Below are positions 8,776 to 15,772 of a DNA stretch of 64,000 nucleotides, piece by piece. The notes below the pieces were generated by a model that did no database searches, was not told where the DNA came from, and worked only from the letters and a program-made list of their open reading frames with translations. Position 1 is the first letter of the stretch. Each line of letters opens with the position of its first letter. This stretch comes from Actinoplanes sp. SE50/110 (GTDB lineage Bacteria; Actinomycetota; Actinomycetes; Mycobacteriales; Micromonosporaceae), in assembly GCF_900119315.1 (NCBI RefSeq), contig NZ_LT827010.1:4125001-4189000 (forward strand), read 5' to 3'. The position numbers were made by a program, and so were the translations under genes.

Positions 8776-8856
8776 GCGGAATGCCTCGACCCCGCCGGGA
8801 TTGGTGGTCGAACAGTTACCGTGGGGCACTTGACACCGGCCGGGATAATTCCCGCC

Positions 8857-9729
8857 ATGATCGAGATCCGGGACCTGACGAAGACCTACGGGCAGGTGGC
8901 TGCCGTCCGCGACGTGACGTTCACCGCCGCGCCGGGCCGGGTCACCGGCCTGCTCGGGCTCAACGGCTCCGGCAAGAGCACCACGCTGCGGATCCTGCTG
9001 GGCCTGGCCCGGCCGACCAAGGGCGTCGCGCTGATCAATGGTCGCCGCTACCGGGAACTCGACCATCCGGTACGCCACGTCGGCGCGGTCATCGAGCAGG
9101 GTCTGAGCCATCCCGGCCAGTCCGGGTACGCCCACCTGCGCACCCAGGCGCTGCTCGGCGGTTTCCCCCGCGAGCGGGTCGGCCGGTTGCTCGAGTACGT
9201 GGGCCTGGGGCACGCGGCCACCAAGCGGACCGGCGACTACTCGCTCGGCATGAAGCAGCGGCTGGCGGTGGCGACGGCCCTGCTCGGGGAGCCCTCGGTA
9301 CTCGTGCTCGACGAGCCGGTCAACGGCCTGGACCCGCCGGGCATGGCCTGGCTGCGCGAGCTGCTGACCAAACACGCGGCGGACGGGGGGACCGTGCTGA
9401 TCTCCAGCCATCTGCTCGCCGAGCTGGAGCACTTCGTCGATGACGTGGTGATCATCGGCCAGGGCCGGATCCTGGCGTCCGGAACGCTGGCCGAGCTGGC
9501 CGGCACGGAGCGGCTCCGGGTGCGCGGCGGTGATCCGGCCCGGCTCGCGGCGTACTTCGAGCACTACGGCGCGACAGTGACGCCCGACGGGCCGGTGCTG
9601 TTCGTCTCCGGGATCAGCGCGGAACAGGCCGGCACCATCGCGCTCGCCGCCGGGGTCCCGGTCTTCGAGCTGGTGGCCGAGGCCCAGCACCTGCAGGAGA
9701 TCTTCATGAGTGTGTCGGAGGCCCGATGA
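8857..9729 (+). CDS. ABC transporter ATP-binding protein
   Basis: This 290-aa ATPase is of the drug/lantibiotic-exporter type. It has Walker A GLNGSGKST, signature YSLGMKQRLA, Walker B VLVLDEPVNGLDP, and the switch histidine in ISSHLLAELEH. The region after residue about 215 is the variable C-terminal domain common in CcmA/NatA-like exporters. The ATG at 8857 starts directly at the first beta strand. The stop overlaps the permease start (ATGA), so both subunits are translationally coupled. The substrate is unknown, and no two-component system is adjacent. Confidence 0.93.
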   Translation: MIEIRDLTKTYGQVAAVRDVTFTAAPGRVTGLLGLNGSGKSTTLRILLGLARPTKGVALINGRRYRELDHPVRHVGAVIEQGLSHPGQSGYAHLRTQALLGGFPRERVGRLLEYVGLGHAATKRTGDYSLGMKQRLAVATALLGEPSVLVLDEPVNGLDPPGMAWLRELLTKHAADGGTVLISSHLLAELEHFVDDVVIIGQGRILASGTLAELAGTERLRVRGGDPARLAAYFEHYGATVTPDGPVLFVSGISAEQAGTIALAAGVPVFELVAEAQHLQEIFMSVSEAR

Positions 9730-10328
9730 TCGTCGTCGTCCGCAGCGAGCTGTACCGCAGCGTGAGCATCCTGTCGTCGTGGCTGGCGCTGATCGGGTTC
9801 GCCCTCATGGCCGCGCTGGTCGGCTGGTTCAGCAAGGAGGCGTGGTCGCTCTTCGCCGGGCTGGGCGCCTTCGGCATCGCGGTGACCGTCACCGCCCAGC
9901 ACTACCAGCACCGGACCATCGTGCCGGTGTACCTGAGCCACCCGCACCGCTGGCGGGTCCTGATCGCCCAGTGCGTGTCCGCGGCCGTGCTGGGCATCCT
10001 GCTGACGGCCGTCAGCGGATTGCCGGTGCTGCTCGACGGCCACGCCGCCCAGTACCGGTCGACGGTCCTGGTCGCGCCGGTGATGGCCGTGTTCGGCACG
10101 CTGTGCACGGCCGTGCTGCGGCATCCGATGTGGCTGCTCGGTGGCGTCTTCGCCTGGCTGCTGTTCGCCGAGGGGTTGATCAACCGGATGGCGATCGGCC
10201 TGCCGTTCGCCTCGTTCGCAATGGCTTCCGGCGGCAACGTCAAGGCGCTGCTGTACCTGCTGGCCTGGACCGGCGCGGCGATTCCGCCCGCGGTCTGGGC
10301 GATCCACCGGGACGTCGCCAGCGACTGA
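9726..10328 (+). CDS. ABC transporter permease subunit
   Basis: This 200-aa integral membrane protein has about six hydrophobic segments, including residues 17-38, 43-58, 82-103, 117-134, 137-155 and 175-192. It is coupled to the preceding ATP-binding protein by a 4-bp overlap. It is shorter than many ABC-2 permeases and has no obvious motif. Partnership with the ATPase is inferred from the overlap. A terminator hairpin follows, shared with the convergent GH31 gene. Confidence 0.85.
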   Translation: MIVVVRSELYRSVSILSSWLALIGFALMAALVGWFSKEAWSLFAGLGAFGIAVTVTAQHYQHRTIVPVYLSHPHRWRVLIAQCVSAAVLGILLTAVSGLPVLLDGHAAQYRSTVLVAPVMAVFGTLCTAVLRHPMWLLGGVFAWLLFAEGLINRMAIGLPFASFAMASGGNVKALLYLLAWTGAAIPPAVWAIHRDVASD

Positions 10329-10347
10329 GACGACGGCGGAGCAGAGC

Positions 10348-10390
10348 CGCGGTGGTCGGCGACCCGGCGACGCCGGCGCCGACCACCGCG
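10348..10390. terminator. 14-bp stem between convergent genes
   Basis: 10348-10361 pairs perfectly with 10377-10390 across a 15-base loop. It sits between the ABC permease stop (10328) and the stop of the convergent GH31 gene (10401), so it can terminate both. Confidence 0.75.
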
Positions 10391-10400
10391 AGCTCGACGA

Positions 10401-13400
10401 TCACGGGGCTATCGCGAAGGTGAACGTGTACGGCTTCTGGATCGGCACGCCGTCCGACACCGCGCTGGTCACGCCGGTGACCGTGCCGGTGTAGGTGCCG
10501 GCCGGCAGCGCCGCGCCGGGCGTGAAGACCAGGGTGCCCGGCGACGGTTCGGCGACCGAGCCCGCGACCGTGCCGGACGGGCCGGCCACGGTGACCGATC
10601 CGGAATAGTCGGCGCCGGTCGGACGGATGTCGCGTTCGAAGCGGACGGTGACCGCACGCGCCGTCGCCTCGGTGGTGACGACGAGAGGATCACGCCAGTA
10701 CCGGATGGCCTTGTGGCTGTCCGGCACGCTCGCGTCGCCCCACGCGGTCGACGTGTCGTCGACGAGCATGGTGTGGCTGAGGCCGCCGTCGACGCTGACG
10801 CTGCGGTTGTCGGTCCCGGTGATCGACCCCCACTCCTCGACCCGGTCCCAGGTGCCGCGGGTGTATTTGTACTGCAGGTCGGTGCCGTCCAGGATCGACA
10901 CGGTCGCCTCCCAGACGCCGCCGCCGCGGTCGGTCATCGCCTGTTTGCCGGGGTCCCACGGACCGAGCTGGGCGATGCTGCCCGGCACGTACAGCGTCGC
11001 GTCCGGCGGCGTCCCGGGCGGCGCGAGCACCCGGAAGGTCACCGCGACCGGTTTCAGGGGGACGGTGAGCGCGGCGGGCGCACTCGTCGCGGTCCCATCC
11101 GGATTGCGGTACGCGATGTGCACCGTCACCGGTTGCGTCCGGGGTGCCGCCCCGGCCGGTGTCGCGGCGTAGGTCGCCGTGAACGTCGCGCCGGGTGCCA
11201 GCCGGGCCGCGGTCGTCGCCGACTTCGGGGTGACCACCCAGCCGGCCGGCGCCGTGACGGTGGCCGCCACGTCGGTGATCGCGCCCGGACCGTGGTTGGT
11301 CGCGGTCGCCACCAGGGTGCTGGTCGCCCCGGACTGCAGCCCGTCGGGTGCGGTGAACGTGGTGTCGACGGCCGGCTTCTGCGCCACGGTCAACGTCGCC
11401 CCGTCGTGCTCGACGGTGACCGCGCGCCCGGCGGCAATCGCCGGCAGGGCCACGGTGAGAAGGTGCTTCCCGGGGTCGTAGGTCCACGCCGCGGAATGCC
11501 CGTCGGCGGTCACCCGATGCGGCCGCGCGACATCGGCGAACGCGACCGTGTACTGCCGGGTGGTCGGGGCGCCCGGATAGGTGCCCTGCACCGGTCCGAC
11601 GGTCAGGGCGGCCCGCCGGCCCTCGGTGTAACGGGCCGGGATCCGCGCCGACCGGCCGGTGCGGTAGCCGAGGCCGTCACCGTTGTCCTCGTACACCGAG
11701 GCGGTCCCGGACCCGTGCGGGTAGGCGGTCAGGGTCAGCCTGTCCCTGGGTTGCGTGGCGACGTTCACGTCGCCGGCGCGCTGCGCCAGAATGCCGCCGC
11801 CGCGCACGTAGACCGGCATGTGGTCGGGGGTGGCGCCGACCGTCCGGGTGACCGGTCCGCGGAAGGTCTCCCCGGTGAAGAGATCGGTCCAGGTGCCGGG
11901 CGGGAACCACACCGGCGCGGTGGTGCTCAGCCCGGGTGTGGTGACCGGCGCGACCAGCAGCGAATCGCCGAGCAGGTATTCCGAGTCGTGCCGATAGGCC
12001 TCGCTCTGCTCCGGCCAGTTCAGATAGAGCGCCCGCGCCATCGGCAGTCCGGTGTCGTAGTTCTGCCGAGCCGCGGTGTACAGATACGGCACCAGCGATT
12101 CGCGCAGCCGCAGGAAATCGGCGGCCGGCCCGCTCACCGCGCTGTCGTACTCCCACGGCAGCCGGTCGCCGTGGTCCGAGTGCAGGCGCAGGATCGGCTG
12201 GAACGCGCCCAGCTGCACCCAGCGCAGATACAGGTCGTCGCTGAGATGCCTACCGGCGAAACTGCCGATGTCGTGGCTGACATAGGACTGCCCGATGGCG
12301 GCGCCCTCACCCGGGGTCATCGCCGCCGCGAAGGCGAGCGTCGCGAACGTCGCCTCGGTGTCACCGGTGAAATGCACGGTGCTCCGATGTTCGGCCCAGG
12401 GACCGGAAGGGCCGATTGCGGTGTACGCGGGAAACGCCGCACCGATCCGGGACAACGCGAAGCCGCGGACGCCCCGCGCGTCACCCTCGCGCCGGTACAG
12501 TTCGTTCACCCAGGAATCCGGGGTGACGCCCGGCGTGCTGACGGTGCTGTCGTCGCAGCAGTAGTCCAGCCACCACTGTCGTACGCCCTGCTGTTCGAAG
12601 GGTTGATGCAACTGCACGAAGGCGGCGGCCTGATCCGGGTCACCCCAGTCGAACCGGTACGGGTTCGGCGCGAAACTGTTCGTCGACGGCTGCAGTCTGC
12701 CTTTCGCGGTCGCCTGCGCCTGCGCGAACCGCGGATCGTCCCCGCTGATCGCCGCGTGCACGTTCAGCGTCGCGTTGACTCCCGCGGCGCGCAGCTGCTT
12801 GAGGAACGCGTCCGGGTCCGGGAACAGGCCCGGATTCCAGTTCCACCCGGCCCACTGGTTCGGCGCCTTCCAGTCGGTGTCCATCACCAGCGAATCCAGC
12901 GGCACCCGGTGGTTCTTGAAGGCGGGCAGGATCGTGGTGCGGTAATCGGCCGTGCTGTACGCCTGGTACTTCGAGAACCAGGTGCCGAACGCCCACTCCG
13001 GCGGCAGCACCGACGGCCCGGTCAGCGTCCGCAGATCGGCGAGCGCCCGCGGGTAGTCGTGCCCGTAGCCGAACAGGTAGCCGTCCTGATAGGCGCCGGT
13101 CCGCGCGGGCCGCGCCCCCAGCTGGCCGTTTCCGGTGCGCAGCGCGGTCGCGGTGTCGTCCAGCAGATACCAGCCCTGCCGGTCGAGCAGCCCGGGATGC
13201 AGGCTGAGCTGGTCGACCGGCCCGGCCTGCCCGGCGTAGTAGTCCAGCCCCCGGTACCAACCGCCGAGCGGGTCGGCCGGCTGCATGCCGAAGCCCGGGT
13301 GCACACTGGTCCGGCGCCCGGCCACGGTCAGGTCCAGCGTGGTGTTGGCGGCGGTCACCGGCCCGCTGTCCAGCCGGTAGTGCAGGGTCACCGCACCGGT

Positions 13401-13679
13401 CCACACCCGCAGCTCGCCGTGGGCGGTGCCGGCCCGGAACCAGGTCCGCCCCGGTGCCCGGTCGACGGCGTTGAAGGTGGCCTGATCCTCGAAGTGGTCG
13501 TCGGCGGCGTATTCGAGACGCAGCAGTGTCGGGCTGAGCACCTGCACCCGCAGATGCCCGGCCTGCACACTCTGTCCGTGCACCCGCGGAGGCCGCGGCG
13601 CCGCGAGCGCGGTGCCCGGCGTGGCGACCAGCGCCAGCAGCACGGTGAGGAGAACGGAGACCCGAGCGGGTTTCAGCAT
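10401..13679 (-). CDS. Secreted GH31 glycosidase with NEW3, CBM20-like and C-terminal beta domains
   Basis: The 1092-aa product starts with a clear signal peptide (residues 1-27, ending ALA). It then has a galactose-mutarotase-like N-domain and a GH31 barrel. The nucleophile is probably Asp372 in WWLDY, and the acid/base Asp440 in HFTGDTEATF. After the barrel come a beta domain (about 590-760), an alpha-galactosidase-associated NEW3-type domain (about 765-860), a CBM20-like starch-binding domain (about 885-990, with LGPWDPGKQ and LQYKY) and a final Ig-like domain. It should hydrolyse alpha-glucosides or alpha-xylosides outside the cell; starch-derived substrates are suggested by the CBM20. 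The motif CCDDS after the nucleophile is unusual. Confidence 0.92.
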   Translation of the reverse strand: MLKPARVSVLLTVLLALVATPGTALAAPRPPRVHGQSVQAGHLRVQVLSPTLLRLEYAADDHFEDQATFNAVDRAPGRTWFRAGTAHGELRVWTGAVTLHYRLDSGPVTAANTTLDLTVAGRRTSVHPGFGMQPADPLGGWYRGLDYYAGQAGPVDQLSLHPGLLDRQGWYLLDDTATALRTGNGQLGARPARTGAYQDGYLFGYGHDYPRALADLRTLTGPSVLPPEWAFGTWFSKYQAYSTADYRTTILPAFKNHRVPLDSLVMDTDWKAPNQWAGWNWNPGLFPDPDAFLKQLRAAGVNATLNVHAAISGDDPRFAQAQATAKGRLQPSTNSFAPNPYRFDWGDPDQAAAFVQLHQPFEQQGVRQWWLDYCCDDSTVSTPGVTPDSWVNELYRREGDARGVRGFALSRIGAAFPAYTAIGPSGPWAEHRSTVHFTGDTEATFATLAFAAAMTPGEGAAIGQSYVSHDIGSFAGRHLSDDLYLRWVQLGAFQPILRLHSDHGDRLPWEYDSAVSGPAADFLRLRESLVPYLYTAARQNYDTGLPMARALYLNWPEQSEAYRHDSEYLLGDSLLVAPVTTPGLSTTAPVWFPPGTWTDLFTGETFRGPVTRTVGATPDHMPVYVRGGGILAQRAGDVNVATQPRDRLTLTAYPHGSGTASVYEDNGDGLGYRTGRSARIPARYTEGRRAALTVGPVQGTYPGAPTTRQYTVAFADVARPHRVTADGHSAAWTYDPGKHLLTVALPAIAAGRAVTVEHDGATLTVAQKPAVDTTFTAPDGLQSGATSTLVATATNHGPGAITDVAATVTAPAGWVVTPKSATTAARLAPGATFTATYAATPAGAAPRTQPVTVHIAYRNPDGTATSAPAALTVPLKPVAVTFRVLAPPGTPPDATLYVPGSIAQLGPWDPGKQAMTDRGGGVWEATVSILDGTDLQYKYTRGTWDRVEEWGSITGTDNRSVSVDGGLSHTMLVDDTSTAWGDASVPDSHKAIRYWRDPLVVTTEATARAVTVRFERDIRPTGADYSGSVTVAGPSGTVAGSVAEPSPGTLVFTPGAALPAGTYTGTVTGVTSAVSDGVPIQKPYTFTFAIAP

Positions 13680-13715
13680 GAGCCTCAGCGTTCGCCAGAC
13701 CCGACAACGGTGTCA

Positions 13716-13731
13716 ATAGGCAACTGTCTAT
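13716..13731. promoter_or_regulatory. Imperfect 16-bp palindrome upstream of the GH31 gene
   Basis: ATAGGCAACTGTCTAT matches its own reverse complement at 12 of 16 positions. It lies 37 bases above the ATG in AT-rich sequence, beside a TTGACA hexamer read on the minus strand. A sugar-responsive repressor site is plausible but unproven. Confidence 0.35.
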
Positions 13732-13864
13732 AAAGTCAGGCGTCGCCGGCCGATCTCGACCCGGCCGGCCGGGAACTGATCGCCACGCCGGTACGCCGGG
13801 TGGGCGGGGTTCCGTAGCCGACCGGAGCGGTTCGGGTTGGCGGTCGTAGATATCATCCTCGGCC

Positions 13865-14521
13865 GTGGATCGCCTGCTTGTTCCTTTGACTCCGGTTATC
13901 GCGCTGCTCCTGTGGGGGGTGATCTCGCCGCGATCCCAATGGCAGAAGCTTTTCGCCTGGGGCTATCGCAACCCCGAGGCGAACGAGCCGAGCGACGCGG
14001 CGTACATGCTGACCCGCATCGGCAACGTCGTGATGCTCGGCGTGCTGGCGTGGGCGGTCCTGGGGCTACCCCTGCCAGGCGGCCACGCCGGAGCGCGGCC
14101 CGCGGCCACCCCTCAGCGACCCGCCGTCGAGGACCTGTACGAAGCGTTCGGCGTCGACGAGGCGACAGCTGTCATGCCCCCGGTAGTCACCGGCTCGCCG
14201 AAGTCGACCCGGCCGGTGAAGGTCGTCCGTTACCAGAAGGTCGACGCGACGAGGCCGCCGGTGTACCTGGGGCAGGCACTCACCGGGAAGACCGGCGACT
14301 GGCTGATTCTCGGGGTGCGAGCCGATACGCCGCCCACCGGCGTCCGGATCAATGAGCAGGTGCCGTTCGACTTGTATGTCGGTGTCCTTACCGGTTGCAC
14401 GGTGTCTTGCCCGACAACGCCGATCAGCTCCGGCAAGAAGTTCTACCTCGTGCCGGTGCGGCTCAGCCGACCGCTCGGCTCCCGCCTGGTGTACGACGTC
14501 ACTGGTGAACTGGTGCCGTGA
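13865..14521 (+). CDS. DUF6199-like membrane-anchored protein
   Basis: This 218-aa protein has two N-terminal membrane segments (about residues 5-20 and 52-68) flanking the motif WGYRNPEANEPSDAAY, which is the hallmark of the DUF6199 domain. A C-terminal extracytoplasmic beta domain carries a disulfide-like pair (GCTVSCP). The GTG at 13865 precedes the first membrane helix, and no ribosome site is evident. The function is unknown. The gene stands alone between the GH31 gene and a convergent DUF2071 gene. Confidence 0.78.
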   Translation: MDRLLVPLTPVIALLLWGVISPRSQWQKLFAWGYRNPEANEPSDAAYMLTRIGNVVMLGVLAWAVLGLPLPGGHAGARPAATPQRPAVEDLYEAFGVDEATAVMPPVVTGSPKSTRPVKVVRYQKVDATRPPVYLGQALTGKTGDWLILGVRADTPPTGVRINEQVPFDLYVGVLTGCTVSCPTTPISSGKKFYLVPVRLSRPLGSRLVYDVTGELVP

Positions 14522-14681
14522 GCGGGGATTCGCGGCGCCCTGCCGAGCCTTGGACCCGTGTCCGTTGCAGCAGCCGGCTGCGGACGATGTCGTCAGCGCA
14601 CCGGCGGCCTTGAAGTTCGCTGAGGGCGTCGACGCGGACAGGAACTCCCCCTGTCGCCGGGCACGGTGCCGCGCGGACCGC

Positions 14682-15422
14682 TCAGGGCTTGGGAGTGAGG
14701 CCGTGGTAGGTCCAGCGATATTTCGCGTTCGTTGTGCGGGCGACACTGTCCAGCACGGCTCCGGCGTCCAGCCAGGGCTGCACCAGCGATCCACGGACCT
14801 CGCGAGCGGCCAGCGGTTCATAGCCCTTGTCCTCCTTGAACAGGTCGAGGATGGTGAGCTGCCCTTCGTGCCGGGACGTTCCGTAGCTCCGGATCCCCTC
14901 GGCCAGGAAGGCCGAGAAGTCCCCGAGCGCGGGGAACAGCGACGACGACCATCGTTGCGCCGGGACCGCTCGACCGTTGAAGCGGTCGTTCCCCAAGGCG
15001 ACCAGCACCGACTCGCCGTCTCTGCTGATGTTCGCGGACAGATGCTCGTGCTGGGCCGAGAACCCGGCCCCGGTGAAGAGGGAGCCGAGAGCCGAGTCGG
15101 TCGTGCGCTCGGTGACGAAGACGGCAGGGCGGCCGCCTGACCTCTGATCGAGCACTCCGTAGCGCCGCGCCGCACTGACGCTCCGGACGCCGAACAGGGA
15201 GGGGACAGGGCCGGCCGTGACCTTGCTGAGCCGCAACACGCACACCGAGGCAACCGCATCGCCGTCGACGAGCTGCGGGGTCAACCAGGCAACCGGGAGC
15301 AGGCGTTCCAGGTGGTCGGCGGGCAGACGGTAGTTGAAGATGATGCGCTCCTCCACCAGAGCGCGAACGGAGGGCAGTCGGCTACCCGTCGCCGTCGATT
15401 CGTGGGCATCAAGTACAGGCAT
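14682..15422 (-). CDS. DUF2071 family protein (acetoacetate-decarboxylase-like fold)
   Basis: The 246-aa product matches the DUF2071 pattern. It has an N-terminal segment with FNYRLPADHLERLLPVAW, then VCVLRLSKVTAGPVPSLFG, then a repeated beta-strand core reminiscent of the acetoacetate decarboxylase fold. The ATG at 15422 (MPVLDAHEST) is chosen because the sequence above it is not family-like; no ribosome site was found for either option. No catalytic lysine can be assigned with confidence, and the role is unknown. Confidence 0.75.
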   Translation of the reverse strand: MPVLDAHESTATGSRLPSVRALVEERIIFNYRLPADHLERLLPVAWLTPQLVDGDAVASVCVLRLSKVTAGPVPSLFGVRSVSAARRYGVLDQRSGGRPAVFVTERTTDSALGSLFTGAGFSAQHEHLSANISRDGESVLVALGNDRFNGRAVPAQRWSSSLFPALGDFSAFLAEGIRSYGTSRHEGQLTILDLFKEDKGYEPLAAREVRGSLVQPWLDAGAVLDSVARTTNAKYRWTYHGLTPKP

Positions 15423-15772
15423 GGGGCACAGTCTGCAGGCCGGTGCCGCGATGAGACCAGGGCCCACCAGGCTCCGCGGACGATGCCGGCGGCCGGTGTC
15501 CGCTCGTGGAGGTTGGAGCCGACGACAACCCGACCCAGCGACATGACCGGATGCGGCGCTCGACCGGAACGTTCCGGTTTCGGGAGTGGAACGGGCATGG
15601 CTTGTCGGTGCGGGTACGCATCGCTGGTGCGTTGCCGGATGGCCGTCGACTGGGATCCTTGAGGCGTGATGGGCCGGGTTCAGCGGGTAGGCGTCTGCTG
15701 AGAGGTGCAGCGGACGCGATCTGTGGGGGATGGGCGCGGCGTTCGTTGTGGCTGACGAGGGGGAGCACTGTG
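15423..15772. other. 350-bp divergent intergenic region
   Basis: Between the DUF2071 gene and the NLR-like gene no coding sequence is credible, although the NLR frame is open upstream. The region contains a perfect 16-bp palindrome at 15563-15578 and the ribosome site of the NLR gene at 15758-15765. Promoters for both divergent genes must lie here. Confidence 0.6.
15563..15578. promoter_or_regulatory. Perfect 16-bp palindrome ACCGGAACGTTCCGGT
   Basis: This uninterrupted self-complementary 16-mer lies in the divergent promoter region, about 195 bases before the NLR-like GTG and 140 bases before the DUF2071 ATG. It is a candidate operator; no cognate regulator is adjacent. Confidence 0.45.

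Noticed and set aside
8776..9690. Long upstream extension of the S41 peptidase frame
   Set aside because: It runs antisense through the ABC ATP-binding gene and has a composition typical of a shadow frame. The family-like start with a ribosome site is at 8775.
10713..13733. 1006-aa plus-strand frame opposite the GH31 gene
   Set aside because: It is the complement of a clearly assigned secreted glycosidase and has an Arg/Gly/Pro-rich shadow composition.
15506..15772. N-terminal extension of the NLR-like frame
   Set aside because: It is merely open in high-GC DNA, contains the palindrome and ribosome site, and shows no protein-like pattern.
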